Of a stretch of 64,000 nucleotides of DNA, positions 24,860 through 33,720 are shown piece after piece; position 1 is the stretch's first letter, and the number at the start of each line of letters is the position of its first letter. Where the stretch lies: NCBI RefSeq assembly GCF_001854805.1, contig NZ_MBLO01000036.1, forward strand, positions 62,001 through 126,000, in the 5' to 3' direction. Made by a program: the position numbers and the translations under genes. This DNA comes from Pseudofrankia coriaricola (GTDB lineage: Bacteria > Actinomycetota > Actinomycetes > Frankiales > Frankiaceae). The notes under the pieces were generated by a model that made no database searches, was not told where the DNA came from, and saw only the letters and a program-made list of their open reading frames with translations.

Positions 24860-26191
24860 GTGGTCACGAATGCCAACGACGCCACCGCGACCGAAGGGAA
24901 GCCCGAGGCCAACGGCGAGGCCAGGACCGAGGCCAAGGAGCGCAGGCCCGACGGGACGATCACCGACGAGGGGATCGCGCGGCTGCGGGCCCGGATCGGC
25001 ATCGCCGAGCCGCACACCGCCCCGCCGCAGTACCGGCGCCCGAACGTCGACGCGTTCCGCAACGTGGCCCGCTGCTACGGCGACGACAACCGGCTGTGGT
25101 GCGACGAGGACTACGCGACCGCCTCGGTGTGGGGCGGGCCGATCGCCCCGCCGCCGCTCGTCGGCGGCGACACCCTCATCGGCGAGGACGAGGTCACCCG
25201 CATCCCGGACCACCTGCGCGACGTGATGAAGGGCGACCCGCTGCGCGGGGTGCACGCCTTCTACTCGGCGGCGTCCCGCGAGTGGTGGGCACCGCTGCGG
25301 CCGGGGCTGCGGGTGTTCCGCCGCAACGCCCTCGTCGGCGTGCACGACAAGGTGAGCGAGTTCGCCGGCCGGGCGGTCCACGAGTGGGGCGGCCAGGTCT
25401 TCATGGACGAGACCGGCACGCCGCTGTCCGGGCAGTACCGCAACATGGTCCGCACCGAGCGCCGCAAGGCCCGGGAGCGCGGCAAGTACGCGAAGGTCGA
25501 GCCCCAGCGCTACACCGACGAGCAGATCGCCGAGATCGAGGCGGCCTACGACGCCGAGGCCGCCGCCCGGCGCGGCGGCGACCCGCGCCACTGGGAGGAC
25601 GTCCAGGTCGGCGACACGGTCGGGCCGATGGTGAAGGGCCCGCTGCGCGTCACCGACATGGTCTGCTGGCACGTCGGCATGGGCATGGGCCTCTACGGCG
25701 TCGCCCCGCTGCGCCTGGCGCTGACGAACCGCCGGCGCATCCCGGGCTTCTACTATCGCGACGACCTGAACATCCCGGACGTGCAGCAGCGGGTGCACTG
25801 GGACCCGGAGCTCGCCCGCCGCGCCGGCAACCCGACGACCTACGACTACGGCCGGATGCGCGAGACCTGGCTCATTCATCTGTGCACCGACTGGATGGGC
25901 GACGACGCCTGGCTGTGGAAGCTCTCCTGCGAGTTCCGCAAGTTCAACTACGTCGGCGACACGCAGTGGCTGCGCGGCACGGTCGTGAAGAAGTACCTGG
26001 CCGACGGCGGCCGGCCCGCCGTCGACCTGGAGCTTGCGGCGACCAACCAGCGCGACGAACTCACGACGCCCGGTACGGCGACGATCTTGTTGCCCAGCCG
26101 GGAGCACGGCGCCGTCCGCCTGCCCGACCCGCCCGGCGGCACCGGCAACCTCCAGAGCACTCTCGACGCGATCGTCGAGCAGTTCCGGTGA
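24860..26191 (+). CDS. Double hot-dog FAS1-like dehydratase/MaoC protein
   Basis: 443 residues. The N-terminal half contains YGDDNRLWCDEDYATASVWG and GGPIAPPPLVGGD, typical of FAS1-like dehydratase domains. The C-terminal half contains HWEDVQVGDTVGPMVKGPL, a MaoC-type start. The catalytic DxNPLH motif is not obvious. The length suits a fused two-hot-dog acyl-CoA dehydratase or an assembly partner. GTG 24860 has AAAGG ten bases upstream. It is followed 60 bases later by a crotonase. Confidence 0.8.
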   Translation: MVTNANDATATEGKPEANGEARTEAKERRPDGTITDEGIARLRARIGIAEPHTAPPQYRRPNVDAFRNVARCYGDDNRLWCDEDYATASVWGGPIAPPPLVGGDTLIGEDEVTRIPDHLRDVMKGDPLRGVHAFYSAASREWWAPLRPGLRVFRRNALVGVHDKVSEFAGRAVHEWGGQVFMDETGTPLSGQYRNMVRTERRKARERGKYAKVEPQRYTDEQIAEIEAAYDAEAAARRGGDPRHWEDVQVGDTVGPMVKGPLRVTDMVCWHVGMGMGLYGVAPLRLALTNRRRIPGFYYRDDLNIPDVQQRVHWDPELARRAGNPTTYDYGRMRETWLIHLCTDWMGDDAWLWKLSCEFRKFNYVGDTQWLRGTVVKKYLADGGRPAVDLELAATNQRDELTTPGTATILLPSREHGAVRLPDPPGGTGNLQSTLDAIVEQFR

Positions 26192-26251
26192 GCGTGACGA
26201 GCGTGATGAGCGCGGCGACGCGGCGAGCCCACGACCTGGGTCAGGGCTGAC

Positions 26252-27094
26252 GTGACGAGCGACGATCCGGCCGCCGTTCCCGGCGCCGCCGCCTACGACA
26301 GCGTGCCGGGCCTCAGCATCGTGCTCGACGGGCCGGTCCTGCGGCTGACCCTGGACCGGCCGACGAAGCGCAACGCGATCAACGACACGATGATGTACGG
26401 GCTGATCGACGCGATCGCCCAGGCCGGCACCGACGAGGCCGTCCGGGTCATCCTGCTGCGCGGCAACGGCGAGAACTTCTGCGGCGGCGCGGACATCGTC
26501 GCCCGCAATGCCGCCGGCGGGGCGAAGCCGCGGGCGGGCTCGATCCAGCGCCGGCTGCCGTTCCAGGCGCACCGGCTGATCCCGCTGATCTGCGGCCTGC
26601 AGACCCCGGTGGTGTGCGCGGTGCAGGGCTGGACGACCGGGATCGGCCTGGCGCTGGCCGTCGCGGCCGACGTGACGGTCGCCGCCGCGGACACCCGGTT
26701 CTGGGCGCCGTTCTCCGAGCGCGGCTTCACCCCGGACAGCGGCCTGACCTGGCTGCTGCCACGCCGGGTCGGCGAGGTGCGGGCCCGGCGGATGCTGCTG
26801 CTCGGCGAGCGGATCGACGCGGCCACCGCCGTCGAGTGGGGCCTGATCCACGCCGCCGCCGCGGCCGAGGAGCTCGAGGCGGCCGTGGGCGGCGTCGTGG
26901 CCCGGCTCGCGGCCGGCCCCACGGTCGGGCTGGGCCTGACCAAGTGGCTGCTGCACGTCGGCGCGTCGAACAACCTGGACGACCAGCTGCGCAGCGAGGG
27001 CTTCGGCATGGAGCTCTCATCGCGCAGCGAGGACTTCCGGGAGGGCCTGGCAGCCTTCGCCGCCAAGCGCTCGCCGAACTTCAAGGGGCGGTGA
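26252..27094 (+). CDS. Enoyl-CoA hydratase/isomerase (crotonase family)
   Basis: 280 residues. LRLTLDRPTKRNAINDTM, VILLRGNGENFCGGADI, WTTGIGLALAVAADVTVAA and GFTPDSGLTWLLPRRVG mark a crotonase. As in the 19.7-kb paralogue, the first hydratase Glu is absent and an Asp occupies the PaaG-type position, which favours isomerase or specialised hydratase activity. GTG 26252 is the start. It almost abuts the next acyl-CoA dehydrogenase gene. Confidence 0.9.
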   Translation: MTSDDPAAVPGAAAYDSVPGLSIVLDGPVLRLTLDRPTKRNAINDTMMYGLIDAIAQAGTDEAVRVILLRGNGENFCGGADIVARNAAGGAKPRAGSIQRRLPFQAHRLIPLICGLQTPVVCAVQGWTTGIGLALAVAADVTVAAADTRFWAPFSERGFTPDSGLTWLLPRRVGEVRARRMLLLGERIDAATAVEWGLIHAAAAAEELEAAVGGVVARLAAGPTVGLGLTKWLLHVGASNNLDDQLRSEGFGMELSSRSEDFREGLAAFAAKRSPNFKGR

Positions 27095-27099
27095 CAGGG

Positions 27100-28521
27100 A
27101 TGTCGGTGACGACGCCGGACGCGCCGGACGCGGCCAGCGGCCCGGACGCGGTGCTTCCCAAGGGCGCCGCGGACGCGAAGGGGCCGGTCGGGCCGGACGG
27201 CAGGCTGCTGCTCGCCGCGGACGCGACGCCGGAAGAGACCCACGCCCAGGTGCGCGCGTGGGTCGAGGCGAACGTGCCGGTGGCCTGGCGCGAAGCGGCC
27301 ACGGCTGGCGGGCGGGCGGCGATCCGGAGAGTTCGCAGCCGGGCGGACTACGAGCGCTGGTACCCGGTGTTCGGCGTCTCCGGGCTGGTCGCGGCCCGAT
27401 GGGCGCCCGAGTACGGCGGCCTCGGTCTGTCGTCGGGGGCCGCCCGGGCCGCCGACGAGGAGCTGCGCCCGTACAACCTGGGCCGGCTCAACCCGCTGGG
27501 CCTGGCGAACGCCGCCGCCGCGCTGTTCGCGCACGGCACCGAGGAGCAGAAGCGCCGCTTCCTGCCGCCGATCGTGCGCAACGAGGAGGTGTGGTGCCAG
27601 CTGTTCTCCGAGCCCGGCGCCGGCTCCGACCTCGCGTCGCTGGCCACCCGGGCCGTCCGCGAGGGTGACAACTGGATCGTCACCGGCCAGAAGGTCTGGA
27701 CGACCTGGGGCTTCCTGGCCGACTACGGCGTGCTGCTGGCCCGCACCGACCCGGACGTACCGAAGCGGAACGGCATCACCTACTTCCTCATCGACATGCG
27801 CCAGCCGGGCGTCGAGGTGCGCTCGCTGCGGCACGTCACCGGCGAGGTCGACTTCTGCGAGGTCTTCCTCGACGACGCGGTCGTCCCGGACAGCCAGCGG
27901 CTCGGCGCGGTCGGCGACGGCTGGCGGGTCGGCAACTCCACCCTGTCCGGCGAGCGGCAGATGGTCTCCGGCTCCGGCTCCGGCGGCGTCGACCGGATCG
28001 GCGGCTCGGGCGCGCTGCATCTGGTGAAGCTCGCAAGGGACGTCAGCGCCGCGGGCCGGCCGGGCGGCTGGGACGAGCCGACCGTCCGGCAGGAGATCGC
28101 GCACCTCTACAGCGAGGAGCGGATCCGGGCCTGGACGAACGAGCGCATCCGCGCCCGACTCGCCGCCGGGCTCGCGCCCGGTCCGGAGAGCTCGATCGGC
28201 AAGGTCCACCAGGGCGACCTCAACCAGCGCACCCAGGCGCTGGCCGCCGACCTGCTCGGCGCGTACGGCGCCGCCTGGGAGTCGGAGTTCCTTCCCGGCA
28301 CCGAGCACGCGGGCGCTGACGGCGCCCCGCTCGACCCGGCCGAGGTCTACGCCGAGTCCCTCCCCCACGAGGTACGGGGCATGCTGCGCAGCCGCGCCAA
28401 CACGATCGAGGGCGGGACGTCCGAGGTGAACAAGAACATCCTCGCCGAGCGGGTGCTGGGCCTGCCTCGCGAGCCCGACCAGTACCGCGGCAAGGCCTGG
28501 AAGGACGTCCCCCGCAGCTGA
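27100..28521 (+). CDS. Acyl-CoA dehydrogenase
   Basis: 473 residues, longer than the usual ~400 because of a ~30-residue N-terminal extension. It has WCQLFSEPGAGSDLASLATR, WIVTGQKVWTTWGFLADYG and the C-terminal IEGGTSEVNKNILAERVLGL. ATG 27100 is six bases after the upstream crotonase stop; GTG 27091 overlaps that stop and is an alternative. It is likely a homomeric FAD-dependent dehydrogenase in an operon with the MaoC-like and crotonase genes. Confidence 0.92.
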   Translation: MSVTTPDAPDAASGPDAVLPKGAADAKGPVGPDGRLLLAADATPEETHAQVRAWVEANVPVAWREAATAGGRAAIRRVRSRADYERWYPVFGVSGLVAARWAPEYGGLGLSSGAARAADEELRPYNLGRLNPLGLANAAAALFAHGTEEQKRRFLPPIVRNEEVWCQLFSEPGAGSDLASLATRAVREGDNWIVTGQKVWTTWGFLADYGVLLARTDPDVPKRNGITYFLIDMRQPGVEVRSLRHVTGEVDFCEVFLDDAVVPDSQRLGAVGDGWRVGNSTLSGERQMVSGSGSGGVDRIGGSGALHLVKLARDVSAAGRPGGWDEPTVRQEIAHLYSEERIRAWTNERIRARLAAGLAPGPESSIGKVHQGDLNQRTQALAADLLGAYGAAWESEFLPGTEHAGADGAPLDPAEVYAESLPHEVRGMLRSRANTIEGGTSEVNKNILAERVLGLPREPDQYRGKAWKDVPRS

Positions 28522-28573
28522 CCGCGCCCTCACGAGATCGCTGCCAGTCAGAGCTGGTCGACGTCGGGGCCAA

Positions 28574-28636
28574 TCGAAGTCAGAGCTATTCGAAGTCAGA
28601 GCTATTCGGAGTCGGAGCTATTCGGAGTCGGAGTAG
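28574..28636 (+). repeat. 16-bp tandem repeat ending at a start codon
   Basis: Four consecutive 16-bp units: TCGAAGTCAGAGCTAT twice, TCGGAGTCGGAGCTAT, then a 15-base last unit ending GGAGTAG directly before the ATG at 28637. The last units carry GGAG, so the array supplies the ribosome binding site of the next gene. Confidence 0.85.
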
Positions 28637-29500
28637 ATGGCTGAGGAGTACCAGACCCTTCGGGTCAGTCGGGACGGGCCGGTCGGCTGGCTCGAGCTGA
28701 ACCGGCCGAAGGCCGGCAACGCCATGGACGGCGCCATGTTCGACGAGCTGCCGCGCGCCTGGGCCGAACTCGACGCCGACCCGGAGGTGCGCGTCATCGT
28801 CAACGTCGGCGCCGGCCGGGACTTCTGCACCGGCCTGGACGTCGTCCAGCTCAGCCGCGACCCGGGCGCGCTGCGCGAGCAGTCCCGGCGGACCAAGCGG
28901 TCCGAGCTGCGGATCACCGGCTGGCACTGCGGGGTCGTCAAGCCGGTGATCGCCGCGATCCAGGGGCGGGTCGTCGGCGGCGGCCTGCACTTCGTCGCGG
29001 ACGCGGACGTCGTCATCGCCGCATCCGACGTCACGTTCATCGACTCGCACGTGTCGGTCGGGCAGGTGACCGCGTTCGAGGGCATCGCGCTGACCCGCAA
29101 GCTCGCCGCCGAGACGATCATGCGGCTGGCGCTCGCCGGGCGGCACGAGAAGCTCGGCGCCGCCCGGGCCTACCAGCTCGGCATGGTCAGCGAGGTCGCC
29201 CGGGACCCGGCCGACCTGCGCGAGCGGGCCGCGGACCTGGCCGCGAAGATCGCCCGCAACTCGCCGGCGGCAATGGCCGCGACCAAGCGCGCTCTCTACC
29301 GCGCGCTGGAGGACGGCCTGACGGCCGCCTGCCAGGCCGCGGCCGCCGACCTCGTCGGCCTGTGGGGCCACCCCGACCAGGTCGAGGGCCCGGCGGCGTT
29401 CGTCGAGAAGCGCGCGGCGCGCTGGGCGTCACTCGACCGGGAGGCGGAGCACGAGAAGGTGCTCGCCTCGCGGAAGCCGACAGCGGAGCGTGTCAGATGA
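28637..29500 (+). CDS. Enoyl-CoA hydratase-related protein (crotonase family)
   Basis: 287 residues. VGWLELNRPKAGNAMDGAMF and VNVGAGRDFCTGLDVVQL are crotonase motifs. The active-site segment VVGGGLHFVADADVVIAASD and HVSVGQVTAFEGIALTRKL differ from classical hydratases and match the paralogue at 29.8 kb, so both belong to the same subfamily. The initiation region is a tandem repeat. A three-armed hairpin follows the gene. Confidence 0.88.
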   Translation: MAEEYQTLRVSRDGPVGWLELNRPKAGNAMDGAMFDELPRAWAELDADPEVRVIVNVGAGRDFCTGLDVVQLSRDPGALREQSRRTKRSELRITGWHCGVVKPVIAAIQGRVVGGGLHFVADADVVIAASDVTFIDSHVSVGQVTAFEGIALTRKLAAETIMRLALAGRHEKLGAARAYQLGMVSEVARDPADLRERAADLAAKIARNSPAAMAATKRALYRALEDGLTAACQAAAADLVGLWGHPDQVEGPAAFVEKRAARWASLDREAEHEKVLASRKPTAERVR

Positions 29501-29511
29501 GCCCGTCTATA

Positions 29512-29593
29512 GGCTTGCCCATCCGCCACGAACCCCAGGCCGTCCGTTGGACTGTGGCGGATGGGCAAGCCTCTGGGCTTGCCCATCCGCCAC
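29512..29593 (+). promoter_or_regulatory. Three-arm inverted repeat with two exclusive hairpins
   Basis: Arm 1 GGCTTGCCCATCCGCCAC (29512-29529), arm 2 GTGGCGGATGGGCAAGCC (29554-29571) and arm 3 identical to arm 1 (29576-29593). Arm 2 can pair perfectly with either neighbour: a 24-base loop with arm 1 or a 4-base TCTG loop with arm 3. It lies between two crotonase genes in the same direction. It could be a terminator, an attenuator-like switch or an intergenic repeat. Confidence 0.75.
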
Positions 29594-29782
29594 GCTTCGG
29601 CCTCGGCGGCTCGCATGGACCAGAGCTGAGCTCGCCGACGGCCCACCCCTCACCCCTCCCGCGGCCGTCTGGCGCCCCAGCGGCCCACACAGCCGTGTAT
29701 GCCCGAACACATTCTGTGTCCGCGGCGGAGCTCCGGCCCGTCTCCATTCCAGATCTCGAAGAAACGGCCTAGGAGGATGAGC

Positions 29783-30766
29783 GTGACGGACTCGTCGGCG
29801 ACCGGGGCGGCGTCGGTGGCGCCGGGGACGCCCGCGACCGAGGCTGACTTCGACCACCTGTACCCCGGCTACGAGACGCTCGTCGTCGCCCGCCGCGGCC
29901 ACGTCGGCTGGCTCATCTTCAACCGGCCGAAGCAGCTGAACGCGATGAACAACCGGATGCGCGACGAGCTGGCCAAGGCCTGGCTGGAGCTCGACGGCGA
30001 CCCGGAGATCCGCGTCATCGTGCACACCGGTGAGGGCCGGGCGTTCCAGACCGGCGTCGACGTGGCCGAGATCGCCACCGACGGCCTGGGTATGGAGCGC
30101 TACCGGGCGGAGGCCGAGGTCTTCGACCTGCACTTCACCGCCTGGCACCAGAAGGTCGAGAAGCCGGTCATCGCGGCGGTCAACGGGCTGTGCGGCGGCG
30201 GCGGGTTCCACTTCGTCGCCGACGCGGACATCGTCATCGCCGCCGCGGACGCGAAGTTCTTCGACCCGCACGTCTCCGTCGGCCAGGTGGTCTCGTTCGA
30301 GCTGATGGCCCTGCTGCGCAAGATGCCGTTCGAGCCGGTGATGCGGATGGCGCTGGTCGGCGCGCACGAGCGGATGCCGGCGGCGCGCGCCTACGAGCTG
30401 GGCATGGTCAGCGAGGTTGTCGACCCGCCGGCACGGCTGCGCGAGCGGGCCGCCGAGATCGCCGAGCTGGTCGCCCGCAACTCGCCGGTGGCGATGCGCG
30501 CGACCAAGCGTGCGCTGTGGGGGGCGCTGGAGGACGGGCTGACGGCCGCGTGCAAGGCCGGCGCCGCGCACCTCGTCTCCGTCTGGGGCCATGCCGACCA
30601 GGTCGAGGGCCCGGCGGCGTTCGTCGAGAAGCGCCCCGCCAAGTGGGCCGAGCTGGAACAGGAGCCGAAGCCGGCCACCGCGGTCGCGGCCGCGAAGCGG
30701 GCCGACGAGCGGACCACGACCACGGCCGCGGCGACGGACCCGACCGATCCGGAGGGGTCGGCATGA
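29783..30766 (+). CDS. Enoyl-CoA hydratase-related protein (crotonase family)
   Basis: 327 residues, longer than usual owing to an Ala/Thr-rich N-terminus and a Lys/Ala/Thr-rich tail. HVGWLIFNRPKQLNAMNNRM, VHTGEGRAFQTGVDVAEI, GLCGGGGFHFVADADIVIAA and HVSVGQVVSFELMALLRKM mark a crotonase, paralogous to the gene at 28.6 kb. GTG 29783 is preferred because AGGAGG ends six bases before it; an in-frame ATG at 29777 directly abuts the AGGAGG. The stop overlaps the start of the CoA ligase as ATGA. Confidence 0.88.
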   Translation: MTDSSATGAASVAPGTPATEADFDHLYPGYETLVVARRGHVGWLIFNRPKQLNAMNNRMRDELAKAWLELDGDPEIRVIVHTGEGRAFQTGVDVAEIATDGLGMERYRAEAEVFDLHFTAWHQKVEKPVIAAVNGLCGGGGFHFVADADIVIAAADAKFFDPHVSVGQVVSFELMALLRKMPFEPVMRMALVGAHERMPAARAYELGMVSEVVDPPARLRERAAEIAELVARNSPVAMRATKRALWGALEDGLTAACKAGAAHLVSVWGHADQVEGPAAFVEKRPAKWAELEQEPKPATAVAAAKRADERTTTTAAATDPTDPEGSA

Positions 30767-32298
30767 GGCTCGTCGACCTGCTGGAGCCCCGCGCCGACGA
30801 CGAGACGACGCCCGCGGTCTTCGTCGGGGACGAGGAGACGACCCGGGCGGCGCTGCGCCGCGGCGCCGAGGCGCTGGCAGCGGCGCTGCGGACGGCCGGG
30901 GTGCGCCCCGGCCACCCGGTGGCGGTGATGCTGCCCGGCGGGGCCGAGGTCGTAGCCGCGATGTTCGGCGTCTGGACCGCCGAGGCCGTGTACGTGCCGC
31001 TCAACCCGCGCACGTCGGACGCGGAGATCGCTTACCTGGTCGAGGCTGTTCGCCCGGCGGCGGTCGTCACGATGCCCGGCTGGGCGGGCCGCGTCACCGG
31101 CGGCGACCTGCCGGTCGTCGTCCACGCGGGTACGAGCGGTGGCGAGCTGGCCTGGGCCGAGGCGGTGCCCGGTCTGCGCACGCCCGCGGACGTGCCCGCG
31201 CACGACGCCGACATCGCGCTGGTGCAGTTCACGTCCGGCACGACCGGCCGGCCCAAGCCGGTGCTGCTGCGGCACTCGGGCTACCTGGCACTGCTGGAGC
31301 CGGTGCTGGCGAAGCTCGTCGGCGACGCGGCAAAGGACAAGCTGGCGCAGCGCAAGGTACCGATGCCGAACCTCATCCCGACCTCGATGGCGCTGTCCGC
31401 GGGCATCTACAACGTGCTGTTCGCGTTCCGCGTCGGTGCTCCCGCGGTCATCATGCCGACGTTCACGACGGCGGCGTTCGGCAAGGCCATCACGAAGCAC
31501 CAGATCCGCTCGACGGTGCTGCCACCAGCGGCGATGAACATGCTGACGGACGACCCGTCGATCACCTCGCTCGCGCCGCTCCGCTACGTCCGGGGCATCA
31601 CCGCGCCGCTCTCGCCGCTGCGCGCCCGGCTGTTCAAGGACAAGTTCGGCGTCACCGTGCTCAACTGCTACGGCCAGACGGAGATCGGCGGCGAGATCGT
31701 CGGCTGGAACGCGGCGGACGCGCGGGCGTTCGGCGAGTCCAAGCTCGGCTCGATCGGCCGCCCGCACGCGGGGGTGACGCCGCGCATCGTCGGCCCGGAC
31801 GGACGTGAGGCCGAGCCGGGCGGGCAGGGCGAGCTCTACGTCCGCACGCCGGCGGTGTCCGCCGGATACGCCGACGGCAAGGCGCTGGGCGACCGGCTCA
31901 CCCCGGACGGCTGGTTCCGCACGGGCGACATCGCCCGGATCGACGAGGACGGCTTCCTCTGGATCGAGGGCCGCGTCTCCGACATGATCAACCGCGGCGG
32001 CCTGAAGGTCTTCCCCGGCGAGGTCGAGGAGGTCCTCCGTCTCTCCCCCGCGGTCGCCGACTGCGCCGTCGTCGGCATACCGGACGACCGCCTCGGCGAG
32101 GTCCCCTGGGCCTTCGTCGTCACCCACCCGGGCGCAGCCTTCGACCCGGCGGCCCTCGCCGCGGCGGCCCGGGAGAAGCTCCTCCCCTACAAGGTGCCGG
32201 TCCGTTTCGTCCAGCTCGACGAGCTCCCCCGCACCGAGGTAGGCAAGATCCGCGCCGGCGACCTCGTCAGACTCGCCACCCAGCCCACCACCAGCTGA
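30763..32298 (+). CDS. AMP-forming acyl-CoA synthetase
   Basis: 511 residues. Adenylate-forming motifs are present: VQFTSGTTGRPKPVLLRH (P-loop-like), LNCYGQTEIGG, GWFRTGDIARIDEDGF and the C-terminal PRTEVGKIRAGDL with the catalytic Lys. It activates a carboxylic acid to its CoA thioester in two steps. It is translationally coupled to the upstream crotonase through the ATGA overlap. The chain-length or ring specificity is not readable. Confidence 0.93.
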   Translation: MRLVDLLEPRADDETTPAVFVGDEETTRAALRRGAEALAAALRTAGVRPGHPVAVMLPGGAEVVAAMFGVWTAEAVYVPLNPRTSDAEIAYLVEAVRPAAVVTMPGWAGRVTGGDLPVVVHAGTSGGELAWAEAVPGLRTPADVPAHDADIALVQFTSGTTGRPKPVLLRHSGYLALLEPVLAKLVGDAAKDKLAQRKVPMPNLIPTSMALSAGIYNVLFAFRVGAPAVIMPTFTTAAFGKAITKHQIRSTVLPPAAMNMLTDDPSITSLAPLRYVRGITAPLSPLRARLFKDKFGVTVLNCYGQTEIGGEIVGWNAADARAFGESKLGSIGRPHAGVTPRIVGPDGREAEPGGQGELYVRTPAVSAGYADGKALGDRLTPDGWFRTGDIARIDEDGFLWIEGRVSDMINRGGLKVFPGEVEEVLRLSPAVADCAVVGIPDDRLGEVPWAFVVTHPGAAFDPAALAAAAREKLLPYKVPVRFVQLDELPRTEVGKIRAGDLVRLATQPTTS

Positions 32299-32575
32299 CC
32301 CGGATCGGACCAGCCCGGATCAGACCGCGGGAGAGTCGCGACGGGGTTGTCCCGAATCGGTCCGGCGCGCCGCGGCCGCGCCCCGGCCGGTTTCACGGCC
32401 GGGTTATGAGCACGCATCGGCCCATTGAAGGCTCGCAAAGGAGACCGGCGCCCAAACGCCCCTATGACGCCTGGACGCCGGTCGATTGAGATCTCACGCT
32501 TTCATCAGCTAGGTAGGCCGTGACGTCGCTCAGGCGCGGTCAGGGCGGGCTTCGTCACAGCAGGCGGGTTTCCGG

Positions 32576-33022
32576 TCAGCCCCGGACGCGGCGGTTGGCG
32601 GCCTGGCTGTTGTCGTAGGCGGTTTGCGTACGAGTCCCCGGCGTCACACAGACATGGTCGCTGCGCCTGGCCTCGCGCCAGACGTAACCCTGCTTACAGG
32701 TGTCCCGGCCGTATGCCCCATAACCTGCCCGCCGCGCCGCGGCGTGCAGGTTGTCATCCGCGGCCTGCGCACGAGTTCCCGGCGTCACACAGACATGGTC
32801 GCCGGAAAAGGCTTCCCGCCAGACGTAGCCCTGCTTGCAGGTGTCCGGTCCATACGGCAACGCCGCCGCCGCGGGGGACGCTCCCGCCAGCCCCACCGCG
32901 GTCACGCCGAGGGCGACGGCCGCGGGCAGGAGCCGCCAGCTGGATCCGCCAGCCCACGCCGGCCGGTCGACGGCCCGGTGGCGCGCACGGTTCTTTCGCC
33001 TGGCGGACGAGATAGCCTTCAT
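32576..33022 (-). CDS. Secreted protein with duplicated two-cysteine repeat
   Basis: 148 residues. A twin-basic N-terminus, a hydrophobic stretch and GASPAAAALPYG indicate a signal peptide. The mature protein consists of two ~45-residue repeats, each with DTCKQGYVWREA then DHVCVTPGTR and a following DN..AA.RR. Each repeat carries two cysteines, likely a disulfide. I do not recognise a named domain, though similar repeats occur in secreted actinobacterial proteins. ATG 33022 follows GGAGGGG. The 277 bases to the upstream CoA ligase and the region beyond hold no other clear gene. Confidence 0.75.
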   Translation of the reverse strand: MKAISSARRKNRARHRAVDRPAWAGGSSWRLLPAAVALGVTAVGLAGASPAAAALPYGPDTCKQGYVWREAFSGDHVCVTPGTRAQAADDNLHAAARRAGYGAYGRDTCKQGYVWREARRSDHVCVTPGTRTQTAYDNSQAANRRVRG

Positions 33023-33720
33023 GATCGGAATCCCCTCCAAGTGAGCGAACAAACCCGACCGAAGGTTCCCCGAAGGCCGGCACGGGCGGCCGACCTCGGC
33101 ACGCAGGAGCCCTCGCGCCGAGCGGCTCCGGAGAAGGTCCGACCATCAGGTCGATATTGTCACCTTCGACTACCCGGCATTACATGACGGAAATACCGTG
33201 CCCGCGTTCTCGGGCCGGAGCCGTCGGCGCGGTCCGTATTCCCGCGCGGCAGGTGACTGCAAACATGCTGTCGGACGAATTCCGCCGCGTCCGCCCTCGG
33301 CACCGAGAGGTAACCAGGGGCCGCGTCACCGACCGGTCGAAATCGCCACCGAACTCAGCAGCTGACCGGGAACGCCGGATGCCTACGCTCCTGACATGAC
33401 CGGTGGCGCGGGTACTGGGACGGCGACAACGGTCAGTTCGTCGATGCCGGCAAAGTCCGCGGGGTTGCAGGTATATACGGGAAGGCCTCTGGACAGCGCG
33501 GTCGCCGCGATCATGGCACTGGATCGTCACCCCGGCCACGAGTCCGGTGAGCCCCCGGCTGTCCCCTTCACGTCCCTGTCCCCTTACGTCTGGGACCACC
33601 ACGCCGCTCAGGACAGCCCGGCCACACAACCCCAGCCCGCCAGATCCAAACGATCACAGAAGTCGGACTGGGTCAACGATCGTGGACCGGCGGCAGTCCC
33701 TTGCTCTAAAGTTCACGATC
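33023..33720. other. Intergenic region with a PIN fragment
   Basis: About 700 bases between the secreted protein and the LLM gene. Apart from the PIN-toxin tail at 33383-33526 I see no coding sense; other open frames are Arg-rich chance frames. Promoters of both divergent genes should be here. Confidence 0.45.
33383..33526 (-). pseudogene. PIN-domain toxin C-terminal remnant
   Basis: The minus-strand frame reads SAMIAATALSRGLPVYTCNP then ADFAGIDELTVVAVP and stops at 33383. This is the last helix-strand part of VapC-type PIN proteins, where (D)AMIAATALxxGLPLYTxNPxDF is typical. The frame is closed by a stop a few codons upstream, and no start or catalytic Asp strand is present. It is a remnant of about 47 codons and comes from a different region of the domain than the 17.2-kb remnant. 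Confidence 0.6.

Noticed and set aside
32299-32575. Possible terminator or gene after the CoA ligase at 32.3 kb
   Set aside because: Only a loose repeat of CCGGATC(G/A)GACC is seen; no stable stem and no coding frame.
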